Below, one piece after another: positions 1 to 6,005 of a DNA stretch of 7,723 nucleotides. The stretch comes from Dietzia timorensis (GTDB lineage: Bacteria > Actinomycetota > Actinomycetes > Mycobacteriales > Mycobacteriaceae), in contig NZ_DYXM01000096.1 in NCBI RefSeq assembly GCF_020742175.1, positions 1 through 7,723 on the forward strand. Reading direction: 5' to 3'. Both the position numbers and the translations under genes were made by a program. Each line of letters opens with the position of its first letter. Within the stretch, counting starts at the first letter, position 1. Under the pieces are notes generated by a model. It ran no database searches, had not been told where the DNA came from, and saw nothing but the letters and a program-made list of their open reading frames with translations.

Positions 1-1
1 C

Positions 2-706
2 ATGGCCGCCGCGATGATCAATACGGTGAACATGGTCTTCACCGTGTTCTCGGTGTCCTTCGCGACCAACGGCAACGGCCTCGAGCGCTCGACGATGCGG
101 TGGGTGCCCGTCGTGGTCAACGTCGTCGCGCTCGCGGCGATCCCGCTCGCCGGCATCCTCGCCGACAAGTTCGGCCGCAAGCCCGTGTTCATTGCCGGTG
201 CGCTCGGCCCGGCCGTGGTGATGTTCCCGTACCTCTGGGCGATCACCACCGGCAACTGGCCGCTGATCTTCCTGTTCGGAATTCTCATGTCCGGCTTGCT
301 CTACTCGCTGGCCAACGCCGTCTGGCCCGCGTTCTACGCCGAGATGTTCCCCACCCACGTCCGCGTCACCGGTCTCGCGCTCGGCACCCAGCTCGGCTTC
401 GCCGTCTCGGGCGGCGTCGCGACCGCCGTCGCCACCGCGCTGTCGGGCGACGATATGGGCAACTGGTTCGGCCCGGCCGTCTTCGTCGCGGCCATGTGCC
501 TCATCTCCACCTTCGCGGCGATGACGGCGAAGGAAACGTTCCGCATGGGCCTCGTCGACATCGACGCCGTGCAATCGGCGCCGGAAGAGGTCTCCCTCGC
601 CGACGGCCCCGCCGCGTTCGAGGGCGCCTCGGCCGCGTCCGGTTCCACCACCACAGGCGATGCCACACGCACGCCCGTCGCCATGTCGGGCGGGGAGGAG
701 AAATAG
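2..706 (+). CDS. MFS permease, probable shikimate/quinate:H+ symporter (C-terminal part, cut by left edge)
   Basis: This is the C-terminal half of a major facilitator permease, probably of the metabolite:H+ symporter (MHS) group that includes ShiA and QsuA. Residue numbers count from the visible ATG at base 2, which is probably internal, since full-length members are about 430-460 residues and only 234 are seen. Hydrophobic stretches at about 1-22, 34-54, 62-84, 88-110, 121-147 and 156-174 fit the last six membrane helices. GILADKFGRK (51-60) is the conserved cytoplasmic loop motif. The segment AEMFPTHVRVTGLALG (113-128) is typical of the MHS branch, and the KET after the last helix is also common there. 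A 45-residue Ala/Ser/Thr/Gly-rich cytoplasmic tail follows. The stop codon overlaps the GTG start of a quinate/shikimate-type dehydrogenase, which makes a hydroaromatic acid the likely substrate. The family call is firm; the substrate is inferred from context. Confidence 0.85.
   Translation: MAAAMINTVNMVFTVFSVSFATNGNGLERSTMRWVPVVVNVVALAAIPLAGILADKFGRKPVFIAGALGPAVVMFPYLWAITTGNWPLIFLFGILMSGLLYSLANAVWPAFYAEMFPTHVRVTGLALGTQLGFAVSGGVATAVATALSGDDMGNWFGPAVFVAAMCLISTFAAMTAKETFRMGLVDIDAVQSAPEEVSLADGPAAFEGASAASGSTTTGDATRTPVAMSGGEEK
692..700 (+). promoter_or_regulatory. Ribosome binding site for the dehydrogenase
   Basis: GGGGAGGAG lies five bases upstream of the GTG at 706. It is a near-perfect Shine-Dalgarno sequence and decides the start: the reading frame is open far upstream (to about base 100), but only this GTG has a ribosome binding site and gives the family's normal N-terminus. 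The site lies inside the end of the permease gene. Confidence 0.8.
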
Positions 707-1608
707 TGCAACGCACGTATCTACTGGGGCTCATCGGCGAAGGCATCACCACCTCGCTCACCCCGCCGATGCACGAGGCCGAGGCCACCGCTCAAGGGCT
801 CTCGCTCGTCTACCGCACCATCGACCTGCGCGAACTGGGCAGATCACCGTATGACGTCGGAGAGCTTCTCCGCTCGGGCGTCGAGTTCGGGTTCGACGCT
901 TTCAACATCACCCACCCGTGCAAGCAGCTGGTCATCTCCCATCTCGACGAGCTGAGCGCGGAGGCCGAGCGCATCGGCGCCGTCAACACGGTGCTCATCC
1001 GCGACGGCCGACTCATCGGCCACAACACCGACGCCGGCGGTTTCGCCCTCGGATTCCAGTCGGCCCTCGGGGACGTCGACCTCTCGAACGTTCTGCAGCT
1101 CGGAGCCGGCGGCGCCGGTGCGGCAGTGGCCGACGGGCTGGCCGGGCTCGGCGCGGCGACCCTCACCATCGCCGACCCCGATCGTGGACGTGCCGTCGAG
1201 CTGTGCGAACGCCTGGGCCGCCGCGGCGACGTCCGCGCAGTGGCCGCGGATATCGCCGACGCCGAACGCCTCCTCGCCTCGGCTTCCGTCTCCGGTCTCG
1301 TCAACGCCAGCCCGATCGGCATGCACCACCACCCCGGCAGCCCGGTGTCCCCCGAGGCATTGCACAGAGAGCAGTGGGTCGCGGATGTCGTGTACCGCCC
1401 GACGGTCACCGAGCTCATCACCGCTGCGCGGGAGCTCGGCTGCGCGACCATGCCAGGCGGCCACATGGCCGTCGGCCAGGCGGCCGCAACCTTCGCGATG
1501 GTCACCGGCAACGCTCCGGACGAGGGCCGGATGAGCAGGCACTTCGCACAACTGGTGGCCGCCGAAGAGCAGCGGCAACACGTACAGCCAGAAGGGGTGC
1601 ACGCATGA
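706..1608 (+). CDS. qsuD: Quinate/shikimate dehydrogenase, NAD-type (AroE family)
   Basis: A 300-residue member of the AroE family, oxidising shikimate to 3-dehydroshikimate and/or quinate to 3-dehydroquinate in the cytoplasm. Visible motifs in order: S-L-T-P (S17, T19), where biosynthetic AroE usually has S-x-S; NITHPCK with catalytic K73; GAVN (N94); HNTD with catalytic D109; Rossmann loop GAGGAG (133-138); DPD (157-159) at the end of the second Rossmann strand; NASPIGM (200-206); DVVYRP (227-232); and GGHMAVGQ (251-258). The Ser-x-Thr pair and the acidic D157, in place of the NRT/S NADP motif, match the catabolic NAD-dependent quinate/shikimate enzymes such as Corynebacterium glutamicum QsuD. 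The GTG start at 706 overlaps the permease stop by one base, and the end overlaps the next gene by four bases, so it is probably translated as part of one operon. An automatic pipeline may label it aroE. The family is certain; the catabolic role and NAD preference are inferred. Confidence 0.9.
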   Translation: MQRTYLLGLIGEGITTSLTPPMHEAEATAQGLSLVYRTIDLRELGRSPYDVGELLRSGVEFGFDAFNITHPCKQLVISHLDELSAEAERIGAVNTVLIRDGRLIGHNTDAGGFALGFQSALGDVDLSNVLQLGAGGAGAAVADGLAGLGAATLTIADPDRGRAVELCERLGRRGDVRAVAADIADAERLLASASVSGLVNASPIGMHHHPGSPVSPEALHREQWVADVVYRPTVTELITAARELGCATMPGGHMAVGQAAATFAMVTGNAPDEGRMSRHFAQLVAAEEQRQHVQPEGVHA

Positions 1609-3422
1609 GGACCTCGATCGCGACCGTATGTATTTCGGGCACGCTGGAGGAGAAGCTCGCCGCCTGTTCGGCGGCCGGCTTCGACGGCGTCGAGCTTTTC
1701 GAGCAGGACCTCATCACCTCGCCGCTGTCTCCCGAAGAGGTTCGGGAACGGGCCGCGCGCCTCGGCCTAACCCTCGACCTGTACCAGCCCTTCCGCGACC
1801 TCGAAGGCGTGGAACCCGAACAGTTCGCGCGTAATCTCGAGCGGCTCGAGGCGAAGTTCCAGCTCATGGACCGGCTCGGCATCGACACGATCCTCGTGTG
1901 CTCCAACGTCGACTCCGCCACCGTGCACGACGACGAGGTCATCGCCGACCAACTCCGCCAGGCCGGCGAGCTCGCCGCGCGGTACGACAAGCGCATCGCC
2001 TACGAGGCGCTCGCCTGGGGCACCTACGTGAACACCTACTGGCACAGCTGGGAGCTGGCGCGGGCCGCCGAGCACGACGCCGTCGGCGTCTGTATCGACT
2101 CCTTCCATATCCTCTCCCGGGGCGACGATCCCTCGCGCATCGCCGAGATCCCGGGCGAGAAGATCTTCTTCGTCCAGCTCGCCGATGCGCAGCCCATGGG
2201 CATGGACGTGCTGCCCTGGAGCCGTCACCACCGCGTCTTCCCAGGCGAGGGAGGGTTCGACGTCGTCGAGATGGTCCGCCTACTCATGATCGCCGGCTAT
2301 TCGGGCCCGCTCTCGCTCGAGATCTTCAACGACGTCTTCCGCGAAACCGATCCGGCCGTCACGGCCGTCGACGGGAAGCGCTCTCTCATCTGGCTGCAGC
2401 AGCGTGTGCGCGGCCGGTTCGGCGCCGACGATTCGCTCCGCGCGCAGCTCGACGGCGTGCCGAAGATCGATCCTGTCGAGCGCATCGACCACATCGAACT
2501 GATTTCTGACCGCCCGGACGAGCTCGGCGCCGTGCTCGACGCCGTCGGCTTCACGCTCGTCGGTCGGCACCGCCGCAAGGACGCCCTCCTGTTCCGGGAC
2601 GGCTCCACGCTCATCGTCCTCAACCCTGCTGCGACCGGGGGCACGCGAATCGCGTCCATCGCCGTCAGAGTCGATGACGCCGAGGCTGCGGCAGATCGAG
2701 CCGTCGAACTGGGCGCGGCCCGTGCCTCCCGACCGGTCACCGCCGGCGAGGCGGATCTGCCCGGCGTGGTCGCCTCCGAGGAGTGGCAGCTGTTCTTCGT
2801 CGACGCGCAGCGGTCCGAGTGGCCGTTGGAGTTCTCCGACACCCGCCCCTCGCCCGCCGCCGGCGAATCGGACCAGGGGCCACGGTTCGATCACCTTCAC
2901 CTCACCGAGACTCGCGGAAGGTTCACCGCGACGACCTTGTTCCTCGAGTCGGTCCTGCGCATGGACAGGACCGCGCCGCTGGACGTGCCCAGCCACCGCG
3001 GGCTGGTGCGCACGCAACTGCTCCAGTCCCCGGAGCGAGGCGTGAACATCGTGCTCGGGCTGGTTCCCTCCCACGGGAACGACGCTGCCGATAACCGGTA
3101 TCCCGTCCACGTCGCGTTCGAGGTCGAGTACGTCGAAGCGGTCGCCGAGCGCGCCGCGCACCGCGGCATGTCGACCCTCGATATCCCCGGGAACTACTAC
3201 GACGATCTCGGCGCGCGCTTCGGCATCGATGCCGATACTCTCGCCCGCTGGCGCAGGCTCGGGCTGTTCTTTGATCGCGGTGAGAGCGGCGAGTACCTGC
3301 ACTTCTACACCCGAACCGTGGGCAGGGCGTTCTTCGAGCTCGTCGAGCGCAGGGGCGGCTACAGCGGCTACGGGCACACGGGCACCCCGGTGCGGCTGTC
3401 CGCGCAGGAGGTCCTCGCCTAG
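1605..3422 (+). CDS. qsuB: 3-dehydroshikimate dehydratase with C-terminal HPPD-like domain (QsuB/QuiC type)
   Basis: A 605-residue bifunctional-looking protein. Residues 1-275 form a sugar phosphate isomerase-like TIM barrel that would dehydrate 3-dehydroshikimate to protocatechuate. Its four expected metal ligands are present: E134 (in YEALAWG), D165 (CIDSFH), Q191 (FVQLAD) and E239 (SLEIF). To my recollection these have the same numbers as in Pseudomonas putida QuiC1. Residues 290-605 resemble 4-hydroxyphenylpyruvate dioxygenase, with two vicinal-oxygen-chelate modules. The second module keeps an HPPD-like ligand triad: H430 (FDHLHL), H502 (YPVHVAFEV) and E578 (FFELVERRGG), ending in GYSGYGHTGT. 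C. glutamicum QsuB (about 618 residues) has this architecture. The substrate of the C-terminal half is not evident from sequence. ATG 1605 overlaps the dehydrogenase stop (ATGA), with GAAGGGG at 1591-1597 as ribosome binding site. The product would feed the protocatechuate branch of the beta-ketoadipate pathway, whose genes are not in the window. Confidence 0.92.
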   Translation: MRTSIATVCISGTLEEKLAACSAAGFDGVELFEQDLITSPLSPEEVRERAARLGLTLDLYQPFRDLEGVEPEQFARNLERLEAKFQLMDRLGIDTILVCSNVDSATVHDDEVIADQLRQAGELAARYDKRIAYEALAWGTYVNTYWHSWELARAAEHDAVGVCIDSFHILSRGDDPSRIAEIPGEKIFFVQLADAQPMGMDVLPWSRHHRVFPGEGGFDVVEMVRLLMIAGYSGPLSLEIFNDVFRETDPAVTAVDGKRSLIWLQQRVRGRFGADDSLRAQLDGVPKIDPVERIDHIELISDRPDELGAVLDAVGFTLVGRHRRKDALLFRDGSTLIVLNPAATGGTRIASIAVRVDDAEAAADRAVELGAARASRPVTAGEADLPGVVASEEWQLFFVDAQRSEWPLEFSDTRPSPAAGESDQGPRFDHLHLTETRGRFTATTLFLESVLRMDRTAPLDVPSHRGLVRTQLLQSPERGVNIVLGLVPSHGNDAADNRYPVHVAFEVEYVEAVAERAAHRGMSTLDIPGNYYDDLGARFGIDADTLARWRRLGLFFDRGESGEYLHFYTRTVGRAFFELVERRGGYSGYGHTGTPVRLSAQEVLA

Positions 3423-4933
3423 GAAAACTCGAGGTCCGGGTCGTCGATTCGACCCTTGAGCAGGACCTTCCGGTCGTCGACGTAGCGATTGCCGATGGTC
3501 CATGTCCCCTCGTCGAGGACGCGCGGCAGCTTGTCCTCGTTCCGCTTGACGTAGCCCGCTCCGAAGTCGAGGAGCGGGCGCGTCGCGGCGAAGTCCCCGG
3601 AGAACCGCGGGGTCGCGACCCGAAAACCGCGTTCGTCCATGTAGCGCAGCAGCCGCGTGAAGTGGGTGGCAAGCAGCCCGATCTTGAGAGTCCACGAGGA
3701 GTTCGTGTAGCCGACGGCGAACGCAAGGTTCGGCACATCCGAAAGCATGATCCCCTTGTACGCGGCATGTTGCCCGACCTCGATCGGCTGCCCGTCGACG
3801 GAGAGCGCGATGCCGCCGAGCGGCTGGAGGATAAAGCCCGTCGCCGTCACAAGGAGGTCACACGGCAGATGCTTTCCCGACGCGGTGACGATGCCGTCCG
3901 ACGTCAGATGGTCGATGGTGTCGGTGACGATGTCGGCTTTCCCTTCGGCGATCACGGTGAACAGGTCGCCGTCGGGGACCACGCATAGGCGCTGGTCCCA
4001 CGGGTTGTAGGGCGGGGTGAAGTTCGGGTCCATCGGGTAGCCCTTGGGAAGGTACCGCTTGGCGAAGGCCTCGATGAACTTGCGGCCGAACGCCGGGAAG
4101 CGGCGCAGTATCGCGTACTGGGTGGCCTGGAATTCGATGTGAATGGCGCGCATGATGTGGTGCGCGCGTTCGACGCCGAACAGCTTTCGCATAGGTTTGA
4201 CCAGCGGGGAAACGCGCGGCAGCGGGAACATATAGGTGGGCGTGCGTTGCAGCATCGTCACAGATTCGGCCTTGTCTGCGAGCGAGGGAATGAGCGTCAC
4301 CGCGGTCGCTCCCGAGCCCAGCACGACGATCTTCTTTCCGCTGTAGTCGAACCCCTCCGGCCAGTATTGCGGGTGGATGATCTCGCCTTCGAAGTCCTCG
4401 CGCCCCGGAAGTTCGGGGTTATTTGCCTTGTCGTAGCGGTAGTAGCCGCTGGCGTTGAACAGCCACGTCGCGTGCACGGTCTCGGTGCGTACGGATCCGT
4501 CGGCGCCGGTGACCTCGCAGGTCACCGCCCAGCTCTGGGTCGCCGAGTCCCAATCCGCGCCGGTGACCTTGTGGCGGAATCGGATCTTGTCCTCGACTCC
4601 GTACTCGCGCGCCGCTTCGCGAACATAGTCGCGGATCTCCTCGCCCGGCGCGATCATCGTGTCCCCGGTCCACGGCTTGAATCCGTAGGAGAAAGTCTGC
4701 ACGTCCGAGTCCGAGCGAATCCCGGGATAGCGGAACAGGTCCCAGGTGCCGCCGATCGCGTCGCGGGCTTCGAGGATCGTGAAGGTCTTTCCGGTCTCGC
4801 GCCGGCCGAGTTCGATGGCCGTGCCGATCCCGCTGATCCCCGCCCCGATGATGACGACGTCGACGTCAATCCCGCCACCTGCATCGTCGCCGTTGCCGGT
4901 GCGGCCGGCGGGCATACCGTTCGATTCGACCAT
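3419..4933 (-). CDS. EthA-type Baeyer-Villiger flavin monooxygenase
   Basis: A 504-residue class B flavoprotein monooxygenase that would use FAD, NADPH and O2 to oxidise a ketone to an ester (Baeyer-Villiger) or a sulfur or nitrogen centre. Motifs: FAD Rossmann loop GAGISG (30-35) preceded by DVDVVII; GGTWDLFRYPGIRSDSD (61-77), the second Baeyer-Villiger fingerprint; the diagnostic F-x-G-x3-H-x3-W-P (F181, G183, H187, W191, P192); NADPH-binding GSGATA (206-211); and the ATG motif TATGF (363-367). NPWDQRL (310-316) and AYKGIMLSDVPN (391-402) follow Mycobacterium tuberculosis EthA closely as I remember it (489 residues). The N-terminus has a Gly/Asp-rich extension of about 20 residues. ATG 4933 is chosen because a strong ribosome binding site precedes it and FAD binding begins normally; the frame stays open upstream to 5371, but only as a shadow. 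Its stop overlaps that of the dehydratase gene. No EthR-like regulator is adjacent. The natural substrate is unknown. Confidence 0.93.
   Translation of the reverse strand: MVESNGMPAGRTGNGDDAGGGIDVDVVIIGAGISGIGTAIELGRRETGKTFTILEARDAIGGTWDLFRYPGIRSDSDVQTFSYGFKPWTGDTMIAPGEEIRDYVREAAREYGVEDKIRFRHKVTGADWDSATQSWAVTCEVTGADGSVRTETVHATWLFNASGYYRYDKANNPELPGREDFEGEIIHPQYWPEGFDYSGKKIVVLGSGATAVTLIPSLADKAESVTMLQRTPTYMFPLPRVSPLVKPMRKLFGVERAHHIMRAIHIEFQATQYAILRRFPAFGRKFIEAFAKRYLPKGYPMDPNFTPPYNPWDQRLCVVPDGDLFTVIAEGKADIVTDTIDHLTSDGIVTASGKHLPCDLLVTATGFILQPLGGIALSVDGQPIEVGQHAAYKGIMLSDVPNLAFAVGYTNSSWTLKIGLLATHFTRLLRYMDERGFRVATPRFSGDFAATRPLLDFGAGYVKRNEDKLPRVLDEGTWTIGNRYVDDRKVLLKGRIDDPDLEFS
3438..3455 (+). terminator. 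Candidate hairpin terminator for the quinate/shikimate operon
   Basis: GGGTCG, a six-base loop, then CGACCC form a perfect six-pair stem starting 16 bases after the stop of the dehydratase gene. Flanking bases 3428-3432 and 3456-3460 can extend it with one bulge. No U-tract follows, so it is not a textbook intrinsic terminator, but terminators lacking a U-tract have been proposed in actinomycetes. It lies inside the 3' end of the opposing monooxygenase gene. Chance occurrence in GC-rich coding DNA is quite possible. Confidence 0.3.
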
Positions 4934-4940
4934 GGTGGAT

Positions 4941-4949
4941 CCCTCCTCC
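4941..4949 (-). promoter_or_regulatory. Ribosome binding site for the monooxygenase
   Basis: On the - strand, GGAGGAGGG is followed by seven bases and then the ATG at 4933. This strong Shine-Dalgarno sequence fixes the start against the 146 extra in-frame codons upstream. Confidence 0.8.
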
Positions 4950-4957
4950 GCAGGACG

Positions 4958-4969
4958 AGGGCGCGCCCT
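4958..4969. promoter_or_regulatory. Perfect 12-bp palindrome, possible operator
   Basis: AGGGCGCGCCCT is a perfect inverted repeat in the divergent gap, 25 bases upstream of the monooxygenase ATG and just behind its ribosome binding site. Its place in the probable 5' leader or promoter suits a repressor site, or a leader hairpin affecting translation. Such GC palindromes also occur by chance in DNA of this composition, and no regulator gene is adjacent, so the role is speculative. Confidence 0.3.
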
Positions 4970-5042
4970 GCGCCGTGATGTGGGACCATTCTGGCACGAA
5001 ACGCCTCGCGACCGCCGCCGGAAAGGGCAAGAGCAGACCACG

Positions 5043-6005
5043 ATGACGCCAGCTGGGAAATCCCCCGACGACTCTGCCGCCGAAACCGAGGGGAACACTC
5101 TCATTGGCAGATTCCGGGTCTCCCCCGAGCCTGTTGAGTATTCCGGTCCGGTTGCCGGCCACGAGGTTCTCGTCGAGATCCGGCACAGCGTCATCGACAC
5201 CGTCCTCGCCCGTATGTGGGTCGACGGCACGCCCGCTCTACAAAAGTCGGAGGATGACGCCGCGCGGAAGAAAACCCGCAAGCGTCTCGCCGCTCTCGAC
5301 AAAAAGGAATCGAAAGAAGGCGAGTTGAGCGAGCACGACCAAGTCGCTCGCCGCCTCGACGAGGACAGCACCGATCACCCGTGGCACGCTGTCTTCGACG
5401 CAAAGTATTTATCCTTCGACACGTCCGAAGCGGCTGCGGGCCCTGACCCCATCGACGACGAGAGCGTCGAAAACAACGAGGGCAAAACCGAGGCTGAGAA
5501 CGGCAAGATCCTGCGTATCAAGGTCAAACTTCGATCGCTGGGAAAGACTGCCGAGGTCACGACGGCGATGACCGCGACGCCTCAATTCCTCGTGCCGGCC
5601 GCCGGTTCGGATTCGGCGCTGCGCGATGCCAAGCAGTTGGCGAATCCGCAGAAGTTCGCGCTGAGGTCGGCAGCGCTCAAGGCAGTCGCTATTCTTCTCG
5701 GTCTTGGCGCGGCGTGGATCGGTGCTCGTGTTATCGCATGGCTCGTCCAGCAGCTTTCGCCGCTGATGCCTGATATCTCGTTGCCGAGCATCAATATCCC
5801 CACGCCGGACATTTCGCTGCCGGACATTTCGCTGCCGAGCATCAATCTGCCGGAACTGCCGTCGTGGCTCGGTGCCGTGGAGCCGTTCATCCAGCCTCTC
5901 GTGCTCATTCTCATTGCCGGCGTTGTCGCCTGGTCCTTCGCGAAGAGGAAACAAAAGGCTTTGCAGGAGCGGGATATCGATAAGGACCCAGCGGCTGGCG
6001 ACTAG
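5043..6005 (+). CDS. Hypothetical membrane protein with two helices and a proline-spaced pentapeptide repeat linker
   Basis: I do not recognise this 320-residue protein. Residues 1-205 are soluble, with no signal peptide. They include a strongly charged Lys/Arg/Glu/Asp stretch (about 68-108), a second acidic stretch (133-152) and short beta-like segments (40-60, 155-185). Predicted membrane helices lie at about 212-236 and 281-300. Positive residues just before the first (KFALRSAALK) and just after the second (KRKQK) place both termini in the cytoplasm and the 45-residue loop outside. That loop holds five units of P-[D/S]-I-[S/N]-[L/I] between 243 and 269. ATG 5043 has only a weak, distant GAAAGG (5021-5026). 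An in-frame GTG at 4980 would add 21 residues but has no ribosome binding site either. Codon use is less G/C-biased than in the neighbours and includes a TTA leucine codon at 5409. It is divergent from the monooxygenase and abuts the UvrA-like gene tail to tail. The coding call is good; the function is unknown. Confidence 0.75.
   Translation: MTPAGKSPDDSAAETEGNTLIGRFRVSPEPVEYSGPVAGHEVLVEIRHSVIDTVLARMWVDGTPALQKSEDDAARKKTRKRLAALDKKESKEGELSEHDQVARRLDEDSTDHPWHAVFDAKYLSFDTSEAAAGPDPIDDESVENNEGKTEAENGKILRIKVKLRSLGKTAEVTTAMTATPQFLVPAAGSDSALRDAKQLANPQKFALRSAALKAVAILLGLGAAWIGARVIAWLVQQLSPLMPDISLPSINIPTPDISLPDISLPSINLPELPSWLGAVEPFIQPLVLILIAGVVAWSFAKRKQKALQERDIDKDPAAGD
5769..5861 (+). repeat. In-frame pentapeptide-coding repeat, including a perfect 15-bp tandem duplication
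   Basis: Five 15-bp units encode PDISL, PSINI, PDISL, PDISL and PSINL (residues 243-269), with a Pro-Thr insertion after the second and a degenerate PELP end. Units three and four are identical at DNA level: CCGGACATTTCGCTG at 5805-5819 and again at 5820-5834. The first PDISL uses different synonymous codons (CCT GAT ATC TCG TTG), so the array mixes an older, diverged copy with a recent or homogenised duplication. The proline every fifth residue suggests an extended linker rather than a helix. Confidence 0.85.

Larger units (their letters stand above)
4934..5042. promoter_or_regulatory. Divergent intergenic region between the monooxygenase and the membrane protein gene
   Basis: This 109-bp gap is the only true intergenic DNA in the window and must carry the promoters of both flanking genes, unless they lie further upstream inside the opposite gene. 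I found no convincing -35/-10 pair. The nearest -10-like hexamer is CAGAAT on the - strand (about 4988-4993), with no well-spaced -35 partner. A 12-bp perfect palindrome at 4958-4969 is described separately. Confidence 0.5.

Noticed and set aside
3382..3393. GCACCCCGGTGC inverted repeat near the end of the dehydratase gene as a terminator for the monooxygenase
   Set aside because: Only a four-pair stem with a usable loop, no U-tract, and no extension by flanking bases.
2280..3695. A 471-codon open frame on the - strand across the dehydratase gene
   Set aside because: It runs antisense to clear, motif-rich coding sequence. Its translation is Arg/Gly/Ala-rich without recognisable domains, and long shadow frames are expected in GC-rich DNA.
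4139..4978. A 279-codon + strand frame opposite the monooxygenase
   Set aside because: Shadow of the monooxygenase; the translation shows no family motif and the opposite strand has full Baeyer-Villiger fingerprints.
4934..5371. N-terminal extension of the monooxygenase by 146 codons
   Set aside because: The extension is Arg/Ser-rich with no domain, crosses the divergent gene on the opposite strand, and the strong ribosome binding site plus normal FAD-binding N-terminus support ATG 4933.
5989..5999. CCAG-CGG-CTGG hairpin just before the membrane protein stop
   Set aside because: A four-pair stem is too short to support a terminator call.
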